In this document: positions 47,438-55,647 of the stretch, in pieces
How positions within the stretch are numbered: the first letter of the stretch is position 1
Layout of the letters: each line of letters starts with the position of its first letter
Assembly: GCA_016803235.1 (NCBI GenBank)
Contig: JADCLI010000007.1
Location: 1 to 64,000, forward strand
DNA: 64,000 bases
Direction: 5' to 3'
Source: Pimelobacter simplex
GTDB lineage: Bacteria > Actinomycetota > Actinomycetes > Propionibacteriales > Nocardioidaceae
Program-made: the position numbers and the translations under genes
Notes under the pieces: model-generated
What the model was told of the DNA's origin: nothing
What the model saw: only the letters and a program-made list of their open reading frames with translations
Databases searched by the model: none

Positions 47438-47683
47438 TCAGCGCAGCGCGGCCCGCAGGCGGTCGGGGCTGACCCGCCAGAAGTCGTGCTGGCGCCCGTC
47501 GACGAAGGTCACCGGGATCTCGTTCGCGAAGCGGTCCCCGAGAGCCGGGTCGTCGTCGATGGACACCTCCTCGTAGCTCTCCCCGAGCTCCGCGCAGACC
47601 GCCTCGATGACCGCACGGGCGTCGTCGCACAGGTGGCAGCCGGGCCGGCTGTAGAGGGTCACCCGCGGCGTCCGGGCGCTCAC
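47438..47683 (-). CDS. Glutaredoxin-like protein
   Basis: An 81-residue thioredoxin-fold protein with the redox motif SRPGCHLCDDA (CxxC) and the cis-proline segment NEIPVTFVDG. The length and sequence fit the DUF836/glutaredoxin-like family found upstream of hemA in mycobacteria (Rv0508, as I recall). The GTG overlaps the acyl-CoA ligase stop. Whether it uses glutathione or mycothiol cannot be told, but it is of interest given the GshA/GshB-like genes in this window. Confidence 0.82.
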   Translation of the reverse strand: MSARTPRVTLYSRPGCHLCDDARAVIEAVCAELGESYEEVSIDDDPALGDRFANEIPVTFVDGRQHDFWRVSPDRLRAALR

Positions 47684-49299
47684 TCGAGGATCCCCAGTGC
47701 CTTGCGCCGCTCGGCGCCGCGGAGCACGCCCTTGCGGATCTTGCCGGTCACGGTCCGCGGCAGGGCGGTGACGACCTCGACCCGCACCGGCCTCTTGTAC
47801 GGCGCCAGGTGCTCGGACGCGGCGGCGCGGACCGCTTCCACGACGGCGTCGTCGCCGGGTCCGCCAGCCTCGCCCGACTCGGGCACGACGTACGCGACGA
47901 CGGCCTCGCCGGTCTGGTCGTCGGGGACGCCGAGCACCGCCGCCTGGCGCACGCCGGCGACGTCCTCGAGCACGGCCTCGACCTCGGTCGGGTAGACGTT
48001 GAACCCGGACACGATCACCAGCTCCTTGACCCGGTCGACGAGGAACAGGTCGCCGTCGGTGTCGAGGAAGCCGACGTCGCCGGTGGACCACCAGCCGTCG
48101 TCGGCGGGACCGTCGTGGCCGTCGGGCCAGTAGCCGCTGAACAGGTTGCGGCCGCGGATCTGGATCTCGCCGGGGTCGTCGACGGCCGCCGCGTCGAGCG
48201 GCACCCCCTCGTCGTCGACCAGCCGGATGTCGATGCCGTCGAGGGCCGCGCCGACCGAGCCGGCCTTCACGGCGGCCGAGCGCAGCGTGCTGGTGACGAC
48301 CGGGGCGGCCTCGGTCAGCCCGTAGCCCTGGTGGATCGGGATCCGGGCGAGCGCCCCGAACTCCTCGACCGTCTCCGCGGCGAGCGGAGCGGAGCCGGAC
48401 AGGATCATGCGCACCGGGCCGAGGCGCTCGGCGAGCGCGTCCACGCCCCGCCAGGCCGCGAACACCGGCGGTGCGACCGGCACGACACTGCAGGCCTCGT
48501 CCTCGACCAGGTCGAGGGTGCCCTCGGGGTCGAAGCGCTCGGCCAGCACCAGCTTGGCTCGGTGCCGGAGCACGCCACCGAGCACGGCGCCGAGGCCGTA
48601 GACGTGGAAGAGCGGCAGCACGCCCAGCACGACGTCGTCGGAGTGGATCATCGGCGGCTGCACGGCAGCGACCTGCTCGACGTTGGCCAGCAGCGCGCGG
48701 TGGGTGAGCATCGCAGCCCGCGGGCGGCCGGAGGTCCCGCTGGTGTAGAGGAGCACCGCGAGCTTCTCGGGGTCCTGCAGCGGGGGGACGGGGACGGCAG
48801 GCTCGGACCGCAGGTCGTCGTACCGGCTCTCGCCGTCGCGGAGCTCGCCCTCCCCGACGAGCACGACCCGCGGGGCCGGGCGATGCTCGTCGTGCGCGGC
48901 GGCGGTGACCTCGGTGCGTGCGACGGCGTCGCGGACCGCGTCGACGGTCTGGCCGTCGGCCAGCACCAGCCGGGCGCCGCAGTCGACGAGCATCGCGGCC
49001 AGCTCGGTGGGCGTCGAGCCCGGGTTGACCGGCACGGCGACCGCCTGGGCGCGCAGCACGCCGAGGTAGCCGGTGACGAACTCGAGCCGGTTGCCGAGCA
49101 CGACCAGCACCCGGCTGCCGGCGAGCACGCCGGCCCGGCCCAGGCCCGTGGCCACCCGGCCGACCTCGTCCTCGAGCTCGGACCAGGTCAGCCCGCGCCC
49201 GCCCGCCTCGACGACCGCGAGCCGCTCCGGGTGCTCGGCGGCGGCGGACGCGACGAGTGCGGCCACGTCGGGGACAGCGTTCGTGTCCGGCAACGACAT
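47680..49299 (-). CDS. AMP-dependent long-chain acyl-CoA synthetase
   Basis: A 539-residue adenylate-forming enzyme. LLYTSGTSGRPRAAMLTHRAL is the ATP motif, IHQGYGLTEAAPVV the second, WWSTGDVGFLDTDGDLFLVDRVKELVIVSGFNVYPTEVE the third, and RTVTGKIRKGVLRG carries the C-terminal lysine. It activates a carboxylic acid, probably a fatty acid, as acyl-AMP then acyl-CoA. The ATG lies 6 bases after TAGGAT and lacks a ribosome-binding site. Confidence 0.9.
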   Translation of the reverse strand: MSLPDTNAVPDVAALVASAAAEHPERLAVVEAGGRGLTWSELEDEVGRVATGLGRAGVLAGSRVLVVLGNRLEFVTGYLGVLRAQAVAVPVNPGSTPTELAAMLVDCGARLVLADGQTVDAVRDAVARTEVTAAAHDEHRPAPRVVLVGEGELRDGESRYDDLRSEPAVPVPPLQDPEKLAVLLYTSGTSGRPRAAMLTHRALLANVEQVAAVQPPMIHSDDVVLGVLPLFHVYGLGAVLGGVLRHRAKLVLAERFDPEGTLDLVEDEACSVVPVAPPVFAAWRGVDALAERLGPVRMILSGSAPLAAETVEEFGALARIPIHQGYGLTEAAPVVTSTLRSAAVKAGSVGAALDGIDIRLVDDEGVPLDAAAVDDPGEIQIRGRNLFSGYWPDGHDGPADDGWWSTGDVGFLDTDGDLFLVDRVKELVIVSGFNVYPTEVEAVLEDVAGVRQAAVLGVPDDQTGEAVVAYVVPESGEAGGPGDDAVVEAVRAAASEHLAPYKRPVRVEVVTALPRTVTGKIRKGVLRGAERRKALGILE

Positions 49300-49305
49300 G
49301 GAGAG

Positions 49306-49311
49306 ATCCTA
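49306..49311 (-). promoter_or_regulatory. -10 element of a leaderless start (acyl-CoA synthetase)
   Basis: TAGGAT on the minus strand ends 6 bases before the ATG at 49299. Confidence 0.5.
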
Positions 49312-49326
49312 AGCCTCGGACTCTTC

Positions 49327-49332
49327 TAGGCT
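49327..49332 (+). promoter_or_regulatory. -10 element of a leaderless start (HAD-IB gene)
   Basis: TAGGCT ends 7 bases before the ATG at 49340. Together with the minus-strand TAGGAT about 20 bases away it makes a compact divergent promoter pair. Confidence 0.5.
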
Positions 49333-49339
49333 GGGGCGC

Positions 49340-50239
49340 ATGGTGCCGCCCGCTGACCGCCCCCGCCGGCTCAACCTGCAGCAGCGCTCGCGCCTGGCCG
49401 GCGAGGCCGCGGCGGCGGCCGCCGAGGTCGAGACCGCCCTCGCGCACCCGGTCGACCCGAAGGCGGCGGCCTTCTTCGACGTGGACAACACCGTGATGCA
49501 GGGCGCCAGCATCTTCCACCTGGCCAAGGGTCTGTACCGGCGCAAGTTCTTCACGACCCGCGACCTCGTCGGCGCGGCGTACAAGCAGGCGTACTTCCGG
49601 ATCGCGGGCGTCGAGGACCCCGAGCACGTCGCCGAGGCGCGCAACTCCGCGCTCGCCTTCATCGCCGGGCACACCGTGGAGGAGCTCGAGGAGATCGGCG
49701 AGGAGATCTTCGACGAGGCGATGGCCCACCGGATCTGGCCCGGCACCCGGGCCCTCGCGCAGATGCACCTCGACCAGGGCCAGCGGGTCTGGCTGGTCAC
49801 CGCGGCACCGATCGAGATCGCCAGCCTGATCGCCCGACGCCTCGGCCTCACCGGCGCGCTCGGCACGGTCGCCGAGCACGTCGACGGCGTCTACACCGGC
49901 AAGCTCGTCGGCGACATGCTCCACGGGCCCGCCAAGGCCGTCGCGGTCACCGCGCTCGCCGAGCGCGAGGGTCTCGACCTCGCGCTCTGCTCGGCCTACA
50001 GCGACTCCGCCAACGACCTGCCGATGCTCGGCCTCGTCGGCGACCCGTGCGCGATCAACCCGGACGCGAGGCTGCGCGCCCACGCCCGGGCAAACGGCTG
50101 GCGGATCCGCGACTACCGGACCGGCCGCAAGGCCGCCCGGGCCGGCCTGATCGCGGGCTCGGCGGCAACGGGAGCGGCGATCGCCGGCACGGTCATACGG
50201 CGCCAGGTACGGCGCCAGATACGGCGCCACGGCTCCTGA
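49340..50239 (+). CDS. HAD-IB family phosphatase (SerB1-like)
   Basis: A 299-residue haloacid-dehalogenase-type hydrolase of subfamily IB. Motif I is [13 protein letters not shown], motif II is [12 protein letters not shown] and motif III/IV is [28 protein letters not shown]. The C-terminus carries a hydrophobic stretch ([22 protein letters not shown]) and a basic end, which could anchor it to the membrane. Related proteins are annotated as phosphoserine or lysophosphatidate phosphatases, so the substrate is uncertain. Confidence 0.86.
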   Translation: MVPPADRPRRLNLQQRSRLAGEAAAAAAEVETALAHPVDPKAAAFFDVDNTVMQGASIFHLAKGLYRRKFFTTRDLVGAAYKQAYFRIAGVEDPEHVAEARNSALAFIAGHTVEELEEIGEEIFDEAMAHRIWPGTRALAQMHLDQGQRVWLVTAAPIEIASLIARRLGLTGALGTVAEHVDGVYTGKLVGDMLHGPAKAVAVTALAEREGLDLALCSAYSDSANDLPMLGLVGDPCAINPDARLRAHARANGWRIRDYRTGRKAARAGLIAGSAATGAAIAGTVIRRQVRRQIRRHGS

Positions 50240-50373
50240 GCCACCCCCTACCGGACGGTAACCTAGCTCGTTCGGGTGGTCCGGGATCCGGTCGACCGGT
50301 TGTCGCGTTCCGGTACCACTGCGCAAGGATCCGCCGTAGGATCCCCTGCGGGGGCACTAGGGAGGGGACCCGC

Positions 50374-51165
50374 ATGACCTGGCAGCGCACTGACCTGTCG
50401 CGAGGGCTCGACGCCCTTCGCGCGGCCGTGCTCGCTGCACTCTCCCCCGCGCCGGCGCTCGCGGGCGCCGTGGCGACCGGCCCCGCCGGCGCGCGACGCA
50501 CCCCGGGCCACTGGCTGCTGAGCGAGGCCACCACGGAGACCGAGGGGTTCGACCGCGACGGGTCGTCCAGCTTCGGCGACTCCACGCTCGCCACCTCCTC
50601 CGAGGACTCCCCCGAGGCCCGCGAGCGTCTGATCGCGCTCGTCGAGCTGGCCCGCGGCGGCGACGCCGAGGCGTTCGGCCAGCTCTACGACCACTACCAG
50701 CCCTCGGTCTACCGCTTCCTCTACTACCGCACCCGCTCGGTCGTGGTCGCCGAGGACCTGTGCTCGGAGACCTTCTTCCGCGCGCTGCGCAACATGTCGT
50801 CCTTCCGCTGGCAGGGCAAGGACTTCGGCGCCTGGCTGATGACCATCGCCCGCAACCTCGCCACCGACCACTTCAAGGCCGGCCGCACCCGCCTCGAGCT
50901 GACCACCGAGGACATGGGCCAGCACGACGACACGACCGAGGGACCCGAGAACGCCGTCCTCGCCAGCCTCACCAACGAGATCCTGCTCGAGTCGCTCACC
51001 AAGCTCCCCAACGAGCAGCGCGACTGCCTCATCATGCGCTTCCTCCAGGGCATGAGCATCGCCGAGACCGCTGCCGCCCTCGGCCGCAGCGACGGTGCCA
51101 TCAAGCAGCTCCAGCTGCGCGGCGTGCGCAACCTGGCGAAGCTGATGCCGGAGGGGATCCGATGA
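50374..51165 (+). CDS. ECF sigma factor with BldN-like N-terminal extension
   Basis: A 263-residue sigma factor. Residues 1-85 form a low-complexity extension preceding region 2 (DAEAFGQLYDHYQPSVYRFLYYRTRSVVVAEDLCSETFFRALRNMSSFRW) and region 4 (LPNEQRDCLIMRFLQGMSIAETAAALGRSDGAIKQLQLRGVRNL). Streptomyces BldN has a similar proteolytically removed pro-sequence. A GGAGGGG site lies 6 bases before the ATG. The next gene encodes a DUF5667 membrane protein in the position of the BldN anti-sigma factor RsbN. Confidence 0.85.
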   Translation: MTWQRTDLSRGLDALRAAVLAALSPAPALAGAVATGPAGARRTPGHWLLSEATTETEGFDRDGSSSFGDSTLATSSEDSPEARERLIALVELARGGDAEAFGQLYDHYQPSVYRFLYYRTRSVVVAEDLCSETFFRALRNMSSFRWQGKDFGAWLMTIARNLATDHFKAGRTRLELTTEDMGQHDDTTEGPENAVLASLTNEILLESLTKLPNEQRDCLIMRFLQGMSIAETAAALGRSDGAIKQLQLRGVRNLAKLMPEGIR

Positions 51166-51217
51166 GGACGCCACGGCCGATGATCAATTCGGACTACCCC
51201 GGTGTGACCTGCCGGAC

Positions 51218-51246
51218 CGTAACCAGCCACCGCTCCGTGTCGTTGG
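51218..51246 (+). promoter_or_regulatory. Possible BldN-type promoter ahead of the DUF5667 gene
   Basis: CGTAAC (51218-51223) and CGTTGG (51241-51246) are separated by 17 bases. As I recall, the Streptomyces BldN consensus is CGTAAC-N16-CGTTGA, and rsbN is itself a BldN target. This would give an autoregulatory loop. Confidence 0.4.
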
Positions 51247-51316
51247 ATGTTCGAGAGAACACGAGGGCGTGCTCCGCGGGAGCGCTGACCCTCCCGACAC
51301 GAGGACGGTCGTTGTG

Positions 51317-52453
51317 ATGCGCGGGAACGCCTGGTCGCGCGGGGCCGAGGAGTTCGACGCTCTGGTCTCCGGTGGCGCCGGGGACACGGAGGCCCACGCC
51401 GAGCTGCTCGAGCTGGTCGCCGCGCTGCGCGCCGTCCCGCCGGTGACCGCCCGGCCCGAGTTCGTGTCCTCGCTGCGCACCCAGCTGGTCGCCGCCGCCG
51501 AGCGTGAGCCCGCGCGCGCCGAGCAGGACCTGGCGGTCCGGCTCACCCCGCGCCAGCGCCGCGGCTCCCGCGAGCGCCGCCTCGCCGCCGTCATCGGTGG
51601 CTTCGCCGTGGTCTCCGCGACCGGCTCGATGGCGATGGCCTCCCAGGACGCGCTGCCCGGTGACGTGCTCTACCCGGTCAAGCGCGCGATCGAGAACGCC
51701 CAGACCAACCTGCAGCCCGACGGCGCGGCGAAGGCCGACGCCCTCATCTCGCACGCCGAGGCGCGCCTCGGCGAGCTCCGGTCGCTGGTCGCCAGCGACC
51801 GCGGTGCCGACGAGGTCAACGCGACCCTCCAGGACTTCACCGACCAGGCCCGCCAGGCGTCCGAGTTCGCGCTCGACGACTACGCGACGACCGGCAAGTC
51901 CGACCGGATCGCCGACCTGCGTGCCTTCGCGAGCGAGAGCATGGACGTCCTGGCCGGGCTCGGCCCCGTCGTCCCGTCCGACAGCCGCTCGCTCCTGATC
52001 ACCGCGACCCAGACGATCCGCCAGATCGACGCCGCCGCATGGGAGGCCTGCCCGAGCTGCGCCGACGGCGCGGTCACCGAGGTGCCGGACTCCGCGACGC
52101 TGCCGCTCAGCGCGGTCCTCCGCGGTGACGTCGCCGCCTCGGTCACCGAGGCGGCGCCCCTGCCGACCAAGAAGAAGGACAAGGCCCCGCAGGCGACCAC
52201 GACCCCCGACGCGACCGCGCCTCAGGTGCCGCAGTCGCCGCCGCCGGTCGAGCTCCCGAAGGCCCCCGACCCGACCAAGGTCACCAAGCCGCTGGGCGAG
52301 ACCGTCGAGGGCGTCACGAAGGGTCTCACCGGCACCCTCGGCATCGACGGCAACTCGCAGACGACCGACGGCACCACCACCGACCCCGGTCTGGTCCCCG
52401 GCCTGGTCGACGGCCTGACCGGAATCGTCGGCGGGCTGCTCGGCGGCAAGTGA
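51317..52453 (+). CDS. DUF5667 membrane protein, candidate anti-sigma factor (RsbN-like)
   Basis: A 378-residue single-pass protein. A cytoplasmic N-terminal domain (residues 1-85, acidic then Arg-rich) is followed by a transmembrane helix (about 88-108) and the DUF5667 signature SQDALPGDVLYPVKRAIENAQTNL with a helical outer domain. The C-terminus is Pro/Thr-rich (PQSPPPVELPKAPDPTK), with a short Gly-rich end. Location directly after a BldN-like sigma gene suggests it holds that sigma factor at the membrane; this is inference. A GTG three bases upstream is an alternative start. Confidence 0.75.
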   Translation: MRGNAWSRGAEEFDALVSGGAGDTEAHAELLELVAALRAVPPVTARPEFVSSLRTQLVAAAEREPARAEQDLAVRLTPRQRRGSRERRLAAVIGGFAVVSATGSMAMASQDALPGDVLYPVKRAIENAQTNLQPDGAAKADALISHAEARLGELRSLVASDRGADEVNATLQDFTDQARQASEFALDDYATTGKSDRIADLRAFASESMDVLAGLGPVVPSDSRSLLITATQTIRQIDAAAWEACPSCADGAVTEVPDSATLPLSAVLRGDVAASVTEAAPLPTKKKDKAPQATTTPDATAPQVPQSPPPVELPKAPDPTKVTKPLGETVEGVTKGLTGTLGIDGNSQTTDGTTTDPGLVPGLVDGLTGIVGGLLGGK

Positions 52454-52496
52454 GCGCATCGCGCGGAGGTTGGGGAGCGTCGGCTCTCCCCGACCC

Positions 52497-52525
52497 GGCG
52501 AGGAGCGAGCGACGCGTCTCGAAAG
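52497..52525. repeat. Half-copy of a palindromic repeat between convergent genes
   Basis: The segment GGCGAGGAGCGAGCG followed by ACGCGTCTCGAAA resembles one arm of the nuoG palindrome and the 42431-42540 repeats (GAGGAGCG / TCTCGAAA ends). No full partner arm is present. The gap 52454-52557 holds no gene. Confidence 0.4.
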
Positions 52526-52557
52526 CCATCGCTGTTCGCAGCACGGAGGCCTGACGG

Positions 52558-53754
52558 TCAGCGGAAGACGGACTCCCGCTGCATGAGCAGGCTGTAGAGC
52601 GTCTGCTGGATCGTCTCGCGGACCTGGTCGGTCACGTTGAACACCAGCATCGGGTCCTCGGCCGCGCCGTCGTCGTACTCGTCGGTGCGGATCGGCTCGC
52701 CGAACTCCAGCAGCCACTTCGACGGCAGCGGCACCAGGCCGAGCGGGCCGAGGAGGGGGAAGAGCGGCGTGATCGGGATGTAGGGCACGCCGAGCAGGCG
52801 GGCCAGCGACGGGATGTTGCCGACGAGCGGATAGATCTCCTCGGCGCCCACCACCGACAGCGGCACGATCGGGACGCCGGTGCGCAGGGCGGCGGACACG
52901 AAGCCGCCGCGGCCGAAGCGCTGGAGCTTGTAGCGCTCCGAGAACGGCTTGCCGATGCCCTTGAAGCCCTCGGGCCACACGCCGACCAGCTCGCCGCCGC
53001 GCAGCATCCGCTCGGCGTCCTCGCTGCAGGCCAGGGTGGCGCCGCCCTTGCGGGCCACGGAGCCGACGACGGGCAGCCGGAACACCAGGTCGGCGCCCAG
53101 CGGGCGCAGGAAGCGGCCGGTGTGGTCGTGGATCGAGACCATCGTCATCAACCCGTCGACGGGGACGGTGCCGGAGTGGTTGGAGACGACCAGGGCGCCG
53201 CCCTCGGTCGGGATGTTCTCCACGCCGCGGACCTCGATCCGGAACCACTTCTGCGCCACCGGCCGCAGCGCGGCCATGAAGAAGCGCTCGGTGACCTCGG
53301 CGTCGAAGCCGTACTCGTCGACGGTGTAGTCGCCGGTGACCCGGCGCCGCAGGAAGGCCAGGAAGCGCGCCAACTGGGGCTCCCACTGGTCGCCGAAGAG
53401 CTCCTTGCTGGCGCCCTGGAACGCGGCCAGCCAGTCACCCACCGGGATGCCGGCGAGCGGGCTGGTGCCGCGCTCCTCGGTGCGGGCGGGGGCGACCAGC
53501 GGCGAGGCGGGTACGTCGCTCGGCGCGTCCCGCGGCGCCGGCGTCTCGATGACGGGCGTCTCGGCGGCGGGCCGCTCCTCGACCGGGGCGGCCTCCTTCG
53601 CGGACGCGGGCTCGGCCGGCTTCTTCGCCGGGGTGGCCTTGCGCGGCGTACCGCTCTTCGGCGCGAGCCCGCGGGCCGCGGCCGAGGGGCGCTTGCCGGT
53701 GCCGCGGCCGGGCTGGCCGCGGGTGCCGATCGGGATGATCTCGGCGTCAGCCAT
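52558..53754 (-). CDS. Lysophospholipid acyltransferase family protein
   Basis: A 398-residue acyltransferase. Residues 1-100 are Ala/Pro/Glu-rich with Lys/Arg clusters. The catalytic domain follows: VVSNHSGTVPVDGLM (histidine and aspartate separated by six residues, not the four of standard PlsC), GVWPEGFKGIGKPFSERYKLQRFGRGGF and GVPIVPLSVVGAEEIYP. This spacing fits the MGAT-like branch. It probably acylates a glycerolipid. It overlaps the SDR gene by 8 bases and lies where mycobacteria have Rv0502. Confidence 0.83.
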   Translation of the reverse strand: MADAEIIPIGTRGQPGRGTGKRPSAAARGLAPKSGTPRKATPAKKPAEPASAKEAAPVEERPAAETPVIETPAPRDAPSDVPASPLVAPARTEERGTSPLAGIPVGDWLAAFQGASKELFGDQWEPQLARFLAFLRRRVTGDYTVDEYGFDAEVTERFFMAALRPVAQKWFRIEVRGVENIPTEGGALVVSNHSGTVPVDGLMTMVSIHDHTGRFLRPLGADLVFRLPVVGSVARKGGATLACSEDAERMLRGGELVGVWPEGFKGIGKPFSERYKLQRFGRGGFVSAALRTGVPIVPLSVVGAEEIYPLVGNIPSLARLLGVPYIPITPLFPLLGPLGLVPLPSKWLLEFGEPIRTDEYDDGAAEDPMLVFNVTDQVRETIQQTLYSLLMQRESVFR

Positions 53755-54808
53755 CCGTGCCTCCAGCGAGGGTGAGCTGGGCGGGACGGTCGTCGTCGAC
53801 CGCGGGGAGGCGCTCGGCCAGCGCGCCGAGCACCCGGTCGGTGCGGCGCGAGCCGGGCGGGAGCGAGGCGGCGAACTCGGCGAACGCCGAGGCCGTCGTG
53901 TAGTGCGGCTCGAACCCGAGCTCGCTGCGCATCCGGGTCGTGTCGACGCCACGGCCGTAGGTCAGGAAGGCGACCAGCTCGGGCGAGAGGTCGGCGCGGC
54001 GCACGGACTTGAGCACGGAGCCGAGGCCGCCGAAGGCCATGGCGGGGACGGCGAGGTTGGGCCGGCCGGAGCGGCGCAGCGCCTGGGAGAGCATGAGCAG
54101 GCCGTCGCCGGCGACGTTGAAGGTGCCGCCGACGTCCTCGCGGACCGCGTGGCGCAGCACCCGGTTGAGGTCGGTCTCGTGCAGGAACTGCAGGCGCGGG
54201 TCGAAGCCGAGCACGGTCGGGATCACCGGCAGCCGGAAGTACGACGCCAGCGGGCTCACGACGCGCGGGCCGATGACGTTGGCGCAGCGCAGCAGCGTGG
54301 TGGTGACGTCGGGCCGGCGGCGCGCGAAGCCGCGGACGTACTGCTCGACCTCGACGACGTCCTTGGCGTACCCGGTGCGTGCCGGTCGGCGCGGCTCCAT
54401 GTCCTCGGTGAACATGGCGGGGTCGCGGCTGCTGGCGCCGTACGCCGTCGTCGAGGACTTCACGACCAGGGTGCGCAACCCCTCCGCCTTCTGGCAGGCG
54501 GCGAGGAGCTGCATCGTCCCGATGACGTTGAGCTCCTTCATGGTGCCGCGGGCACCGGCGGAGCCGGGGGTCGCGATCACGCTCATGTGGACGACGGTGT
54601 CGACGTCCTCCTTGGCGATGACCTTCGCGATGACCGGGTTGCGGATGTCGGCGCGCACGAACGTGACGTCGCCGAGGTCGCCCCGCGGGGGGACGACGTC
54701 GACTCCGACGACCCGGTCGATCCCGGGATCGGTGGCCAGGGTGCGCGCAAGGGTACGGCCGAGGTCTCGCGAGACCCCTGTGACCAGGACCGTGCGTCCG
54801 GCGCCCAT
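53747..54808 (-). CDS. NAD-dependent epimerase/dehydratase (extended SDR)
   Basis: A 353-residue extended short-chain dehydrogenase. The nucleotide motif is RTVLVTGVSRDLGRTLARTL; VVHMSVIA, LVVKSSTTAYG and the YxxxK catalytic pair in TGYAKDVVEVEQ follow. The mycobacterial neighbour is called galE2, but the substrate here is unknown. I chose the ATG at 54808, 9 bases after GAGGAG; a GTG at 54814 is an alternative. Confidence 0.83.
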   Translation of the reverse strand: MGAGRTVLVTGVSRDLGRTLARTLATDPGIDRVVGVDVVPPRGDLGDVTFVRADIRNPVIAKVIAKEDVDTVVHMSVIATPGSAGARGTMKELNVIGTMQLLAACQKAEGLRTLVVKSSTTAYGASSRDPAMFTEDMEPRRPARTGYAKDVVEVEQYVRGFARRRPDVTTTLLRCANVIGPRVVSPLASYFRLPVIPTVLGFDPRLQFLHETDLNRVLRHAVREDVGGTFNVAGDGLLMLSQALRRSGRPNLAVPAMAFGGLGSVLKSVRRADLSPELVAFLTYGRGVDTTRMRSELGFEPHYTTASAFAEFAASLPPGSRRTDRVLGALAERLPAVDDDRPAQLTLAGGTDG

Positions 54809-54852
54809 CTCCACCGACTCCTCGGAATCAGGAAGCTACTGGCTGGCTCGGG

Positions 54853-54954
54853 TCACTTACCGAGCTTGCGACGCTGGACGCGCGTCTTCTTCAGCAGCTT
54901 GCGGTGCTTCTTCTTCGCCATGCGCTTGCGGCGCTTCTTGATGACAGAACCCAC
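54853..54954 (-). CDS. Small ribosomal protein bS22 (AURKAIP1/COX24 domain)
   Basis: A 33-residue, extremely basic protein ([19 protein letters not shown] then [14 protein letters not shown]). It matches the actinobacterial mini ribosomal protein bS22, which binds the small subunit in mycobacterial structures. It starts with GTG, with GGAGAGG 6 bases upstream. The HTH and proC neighbourhood is conserved in actinobacteria. Confidence 0.88.
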   Translation of the reverse strand: MGSVIKKRRKRMAKKKHRKLLKKTRVQRRKLGK

Positions 54955-55127
54955 GTGGAACCTCTCCAGAGCGCCGGGCGCGGACCGCTCGGCGTGACGT
55001 ACGACGCCCCGGGGAACCCCGGAGCACCGGGTCAGCCTATCCGCAGCCCCGTGGGCGCAGTGAATCAGCGCAGGAGATGGGACGAAGATCGCACCGCCGC
55101 CCGAGCGGTCGGCGCCCGTCGGCGGAC

Positions 55128-55343
55128 TCAGCCGGCGGAGTAGAAGGACTTGCGCAGGTACTCGTTGACGTCGTCCTCGGTGACCCGGAAGGAGCGACCC
55201 ACGCGCACCGCGGGGAGCTCGCCGCCGTGCACCAGGCGGTAGACGGTCATCTTGGAGACCCGCATGACCGAGGCGACCTCGGCGATGGTGAGGAACTTCG
55301 GGTCCGGGAGGGACTCGGCGCGCTCGCGCGACGAAGGAGCCAT
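55128..55343 (-). CDS. Excisionase/BldC-type helix-turn-helix protein
   Basis: A 71-residue DNA-binding protein. [47 protein letters not shown] is a MerR-like/excisionase helix-turn-helix and wing. It corresponds in position to Rv0500A of mycobacteria, upstream of the bS22 gene. No phage or integrase gene is near, so it is a host regulator rather than an excisionase. Confidence 0.88.
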   Translation of the reverse strand: MAPSSRERAESLPDPKFLTIAEVASVMRVSKMTVYRLVHGGELPAVRVGRSFRVTEDDVNEYLRKSFYSAG

Positions 55344-55647
55344 GACACACCAACTTTCCGCGCCCGAGGTCACCGCCTTCCCCAGCTGTGATCCGCCGGA
55401 CGCCACTGGCGTGAGAATAGGGCCAGATGTGACTCGTGGGGAAGAGATTGACCAGTGAAACTTTCCCGCCCCGGCGTGTCGGCTTGACCCTTCCTCGATC
55501 CGGGACGCCGTCCCGGCCGCGTCCCGGTCGCCCGCGCCTCCTCCCCGTCGCACACCCGCCGTCGCGCCGCCTCCCGTCCGACGCTCTTGTCGTACACGTA
55601 TGTACGACTTATGATCTTGAACATTCTTGTTCGATTTAGGAGTCGCG
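55344..55647. other. Intergenic control region between the HTH gene and efflux operon
   Basis: A 304-base gap without a gene. The left part should hold the HTH gene promoter; a TATTCT (minus strand, near 55411) is the best -10 candidate but lacks a clear -35. The right end holds the efflux promoter and operator. A small inverted repeat GAACA-TTCT-TGTTC (55619-55632) precedes the ribosome-binding site; its spacing is two bases too wide for LexA. Confidence 0.5.
55587..55615 (+). promoter_or_regulatory. Efflux operon promoter with embedded TetR-type operator
   Basis: TTGTCG (55587-55592) and TATGAT (55610-55615) are separated by exactly 17 bases. A perfect inverted repeat, GTCGTACA-CGTA-TGTACGAC (55589-55608), fills the spacer, so a bound dimer would exclude RNA polymerase. 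The TetR regulator encoded at 57533 is the obvious candidate. Confidence 0.8.

Noticed and set aside
47438..50326. A 962-codon minus-strand frame running through the glutaredoxin, acyl-CoA ligase and HAD-IB genes
   Set aside because: Only its last 81 codons match a family (glutaredoxin); the rest is antisense or off-frame to the acyl-CoA ligase and HAD genes.
55128..55343. HTH protein as a phage excisionase with a nearby prophage
   Set aside because: There is no integrase, attachment-site duplication or phage gene; the neighbours are conserved housekeeping genes.
55619..55632. Possible LexA (SOS) box GAACA-TTCT-TGTTC before the efflux transporter
   Set aside because: GAAC and GTTC are 6 bases apart; the Gram-positive LexA box needs 4.
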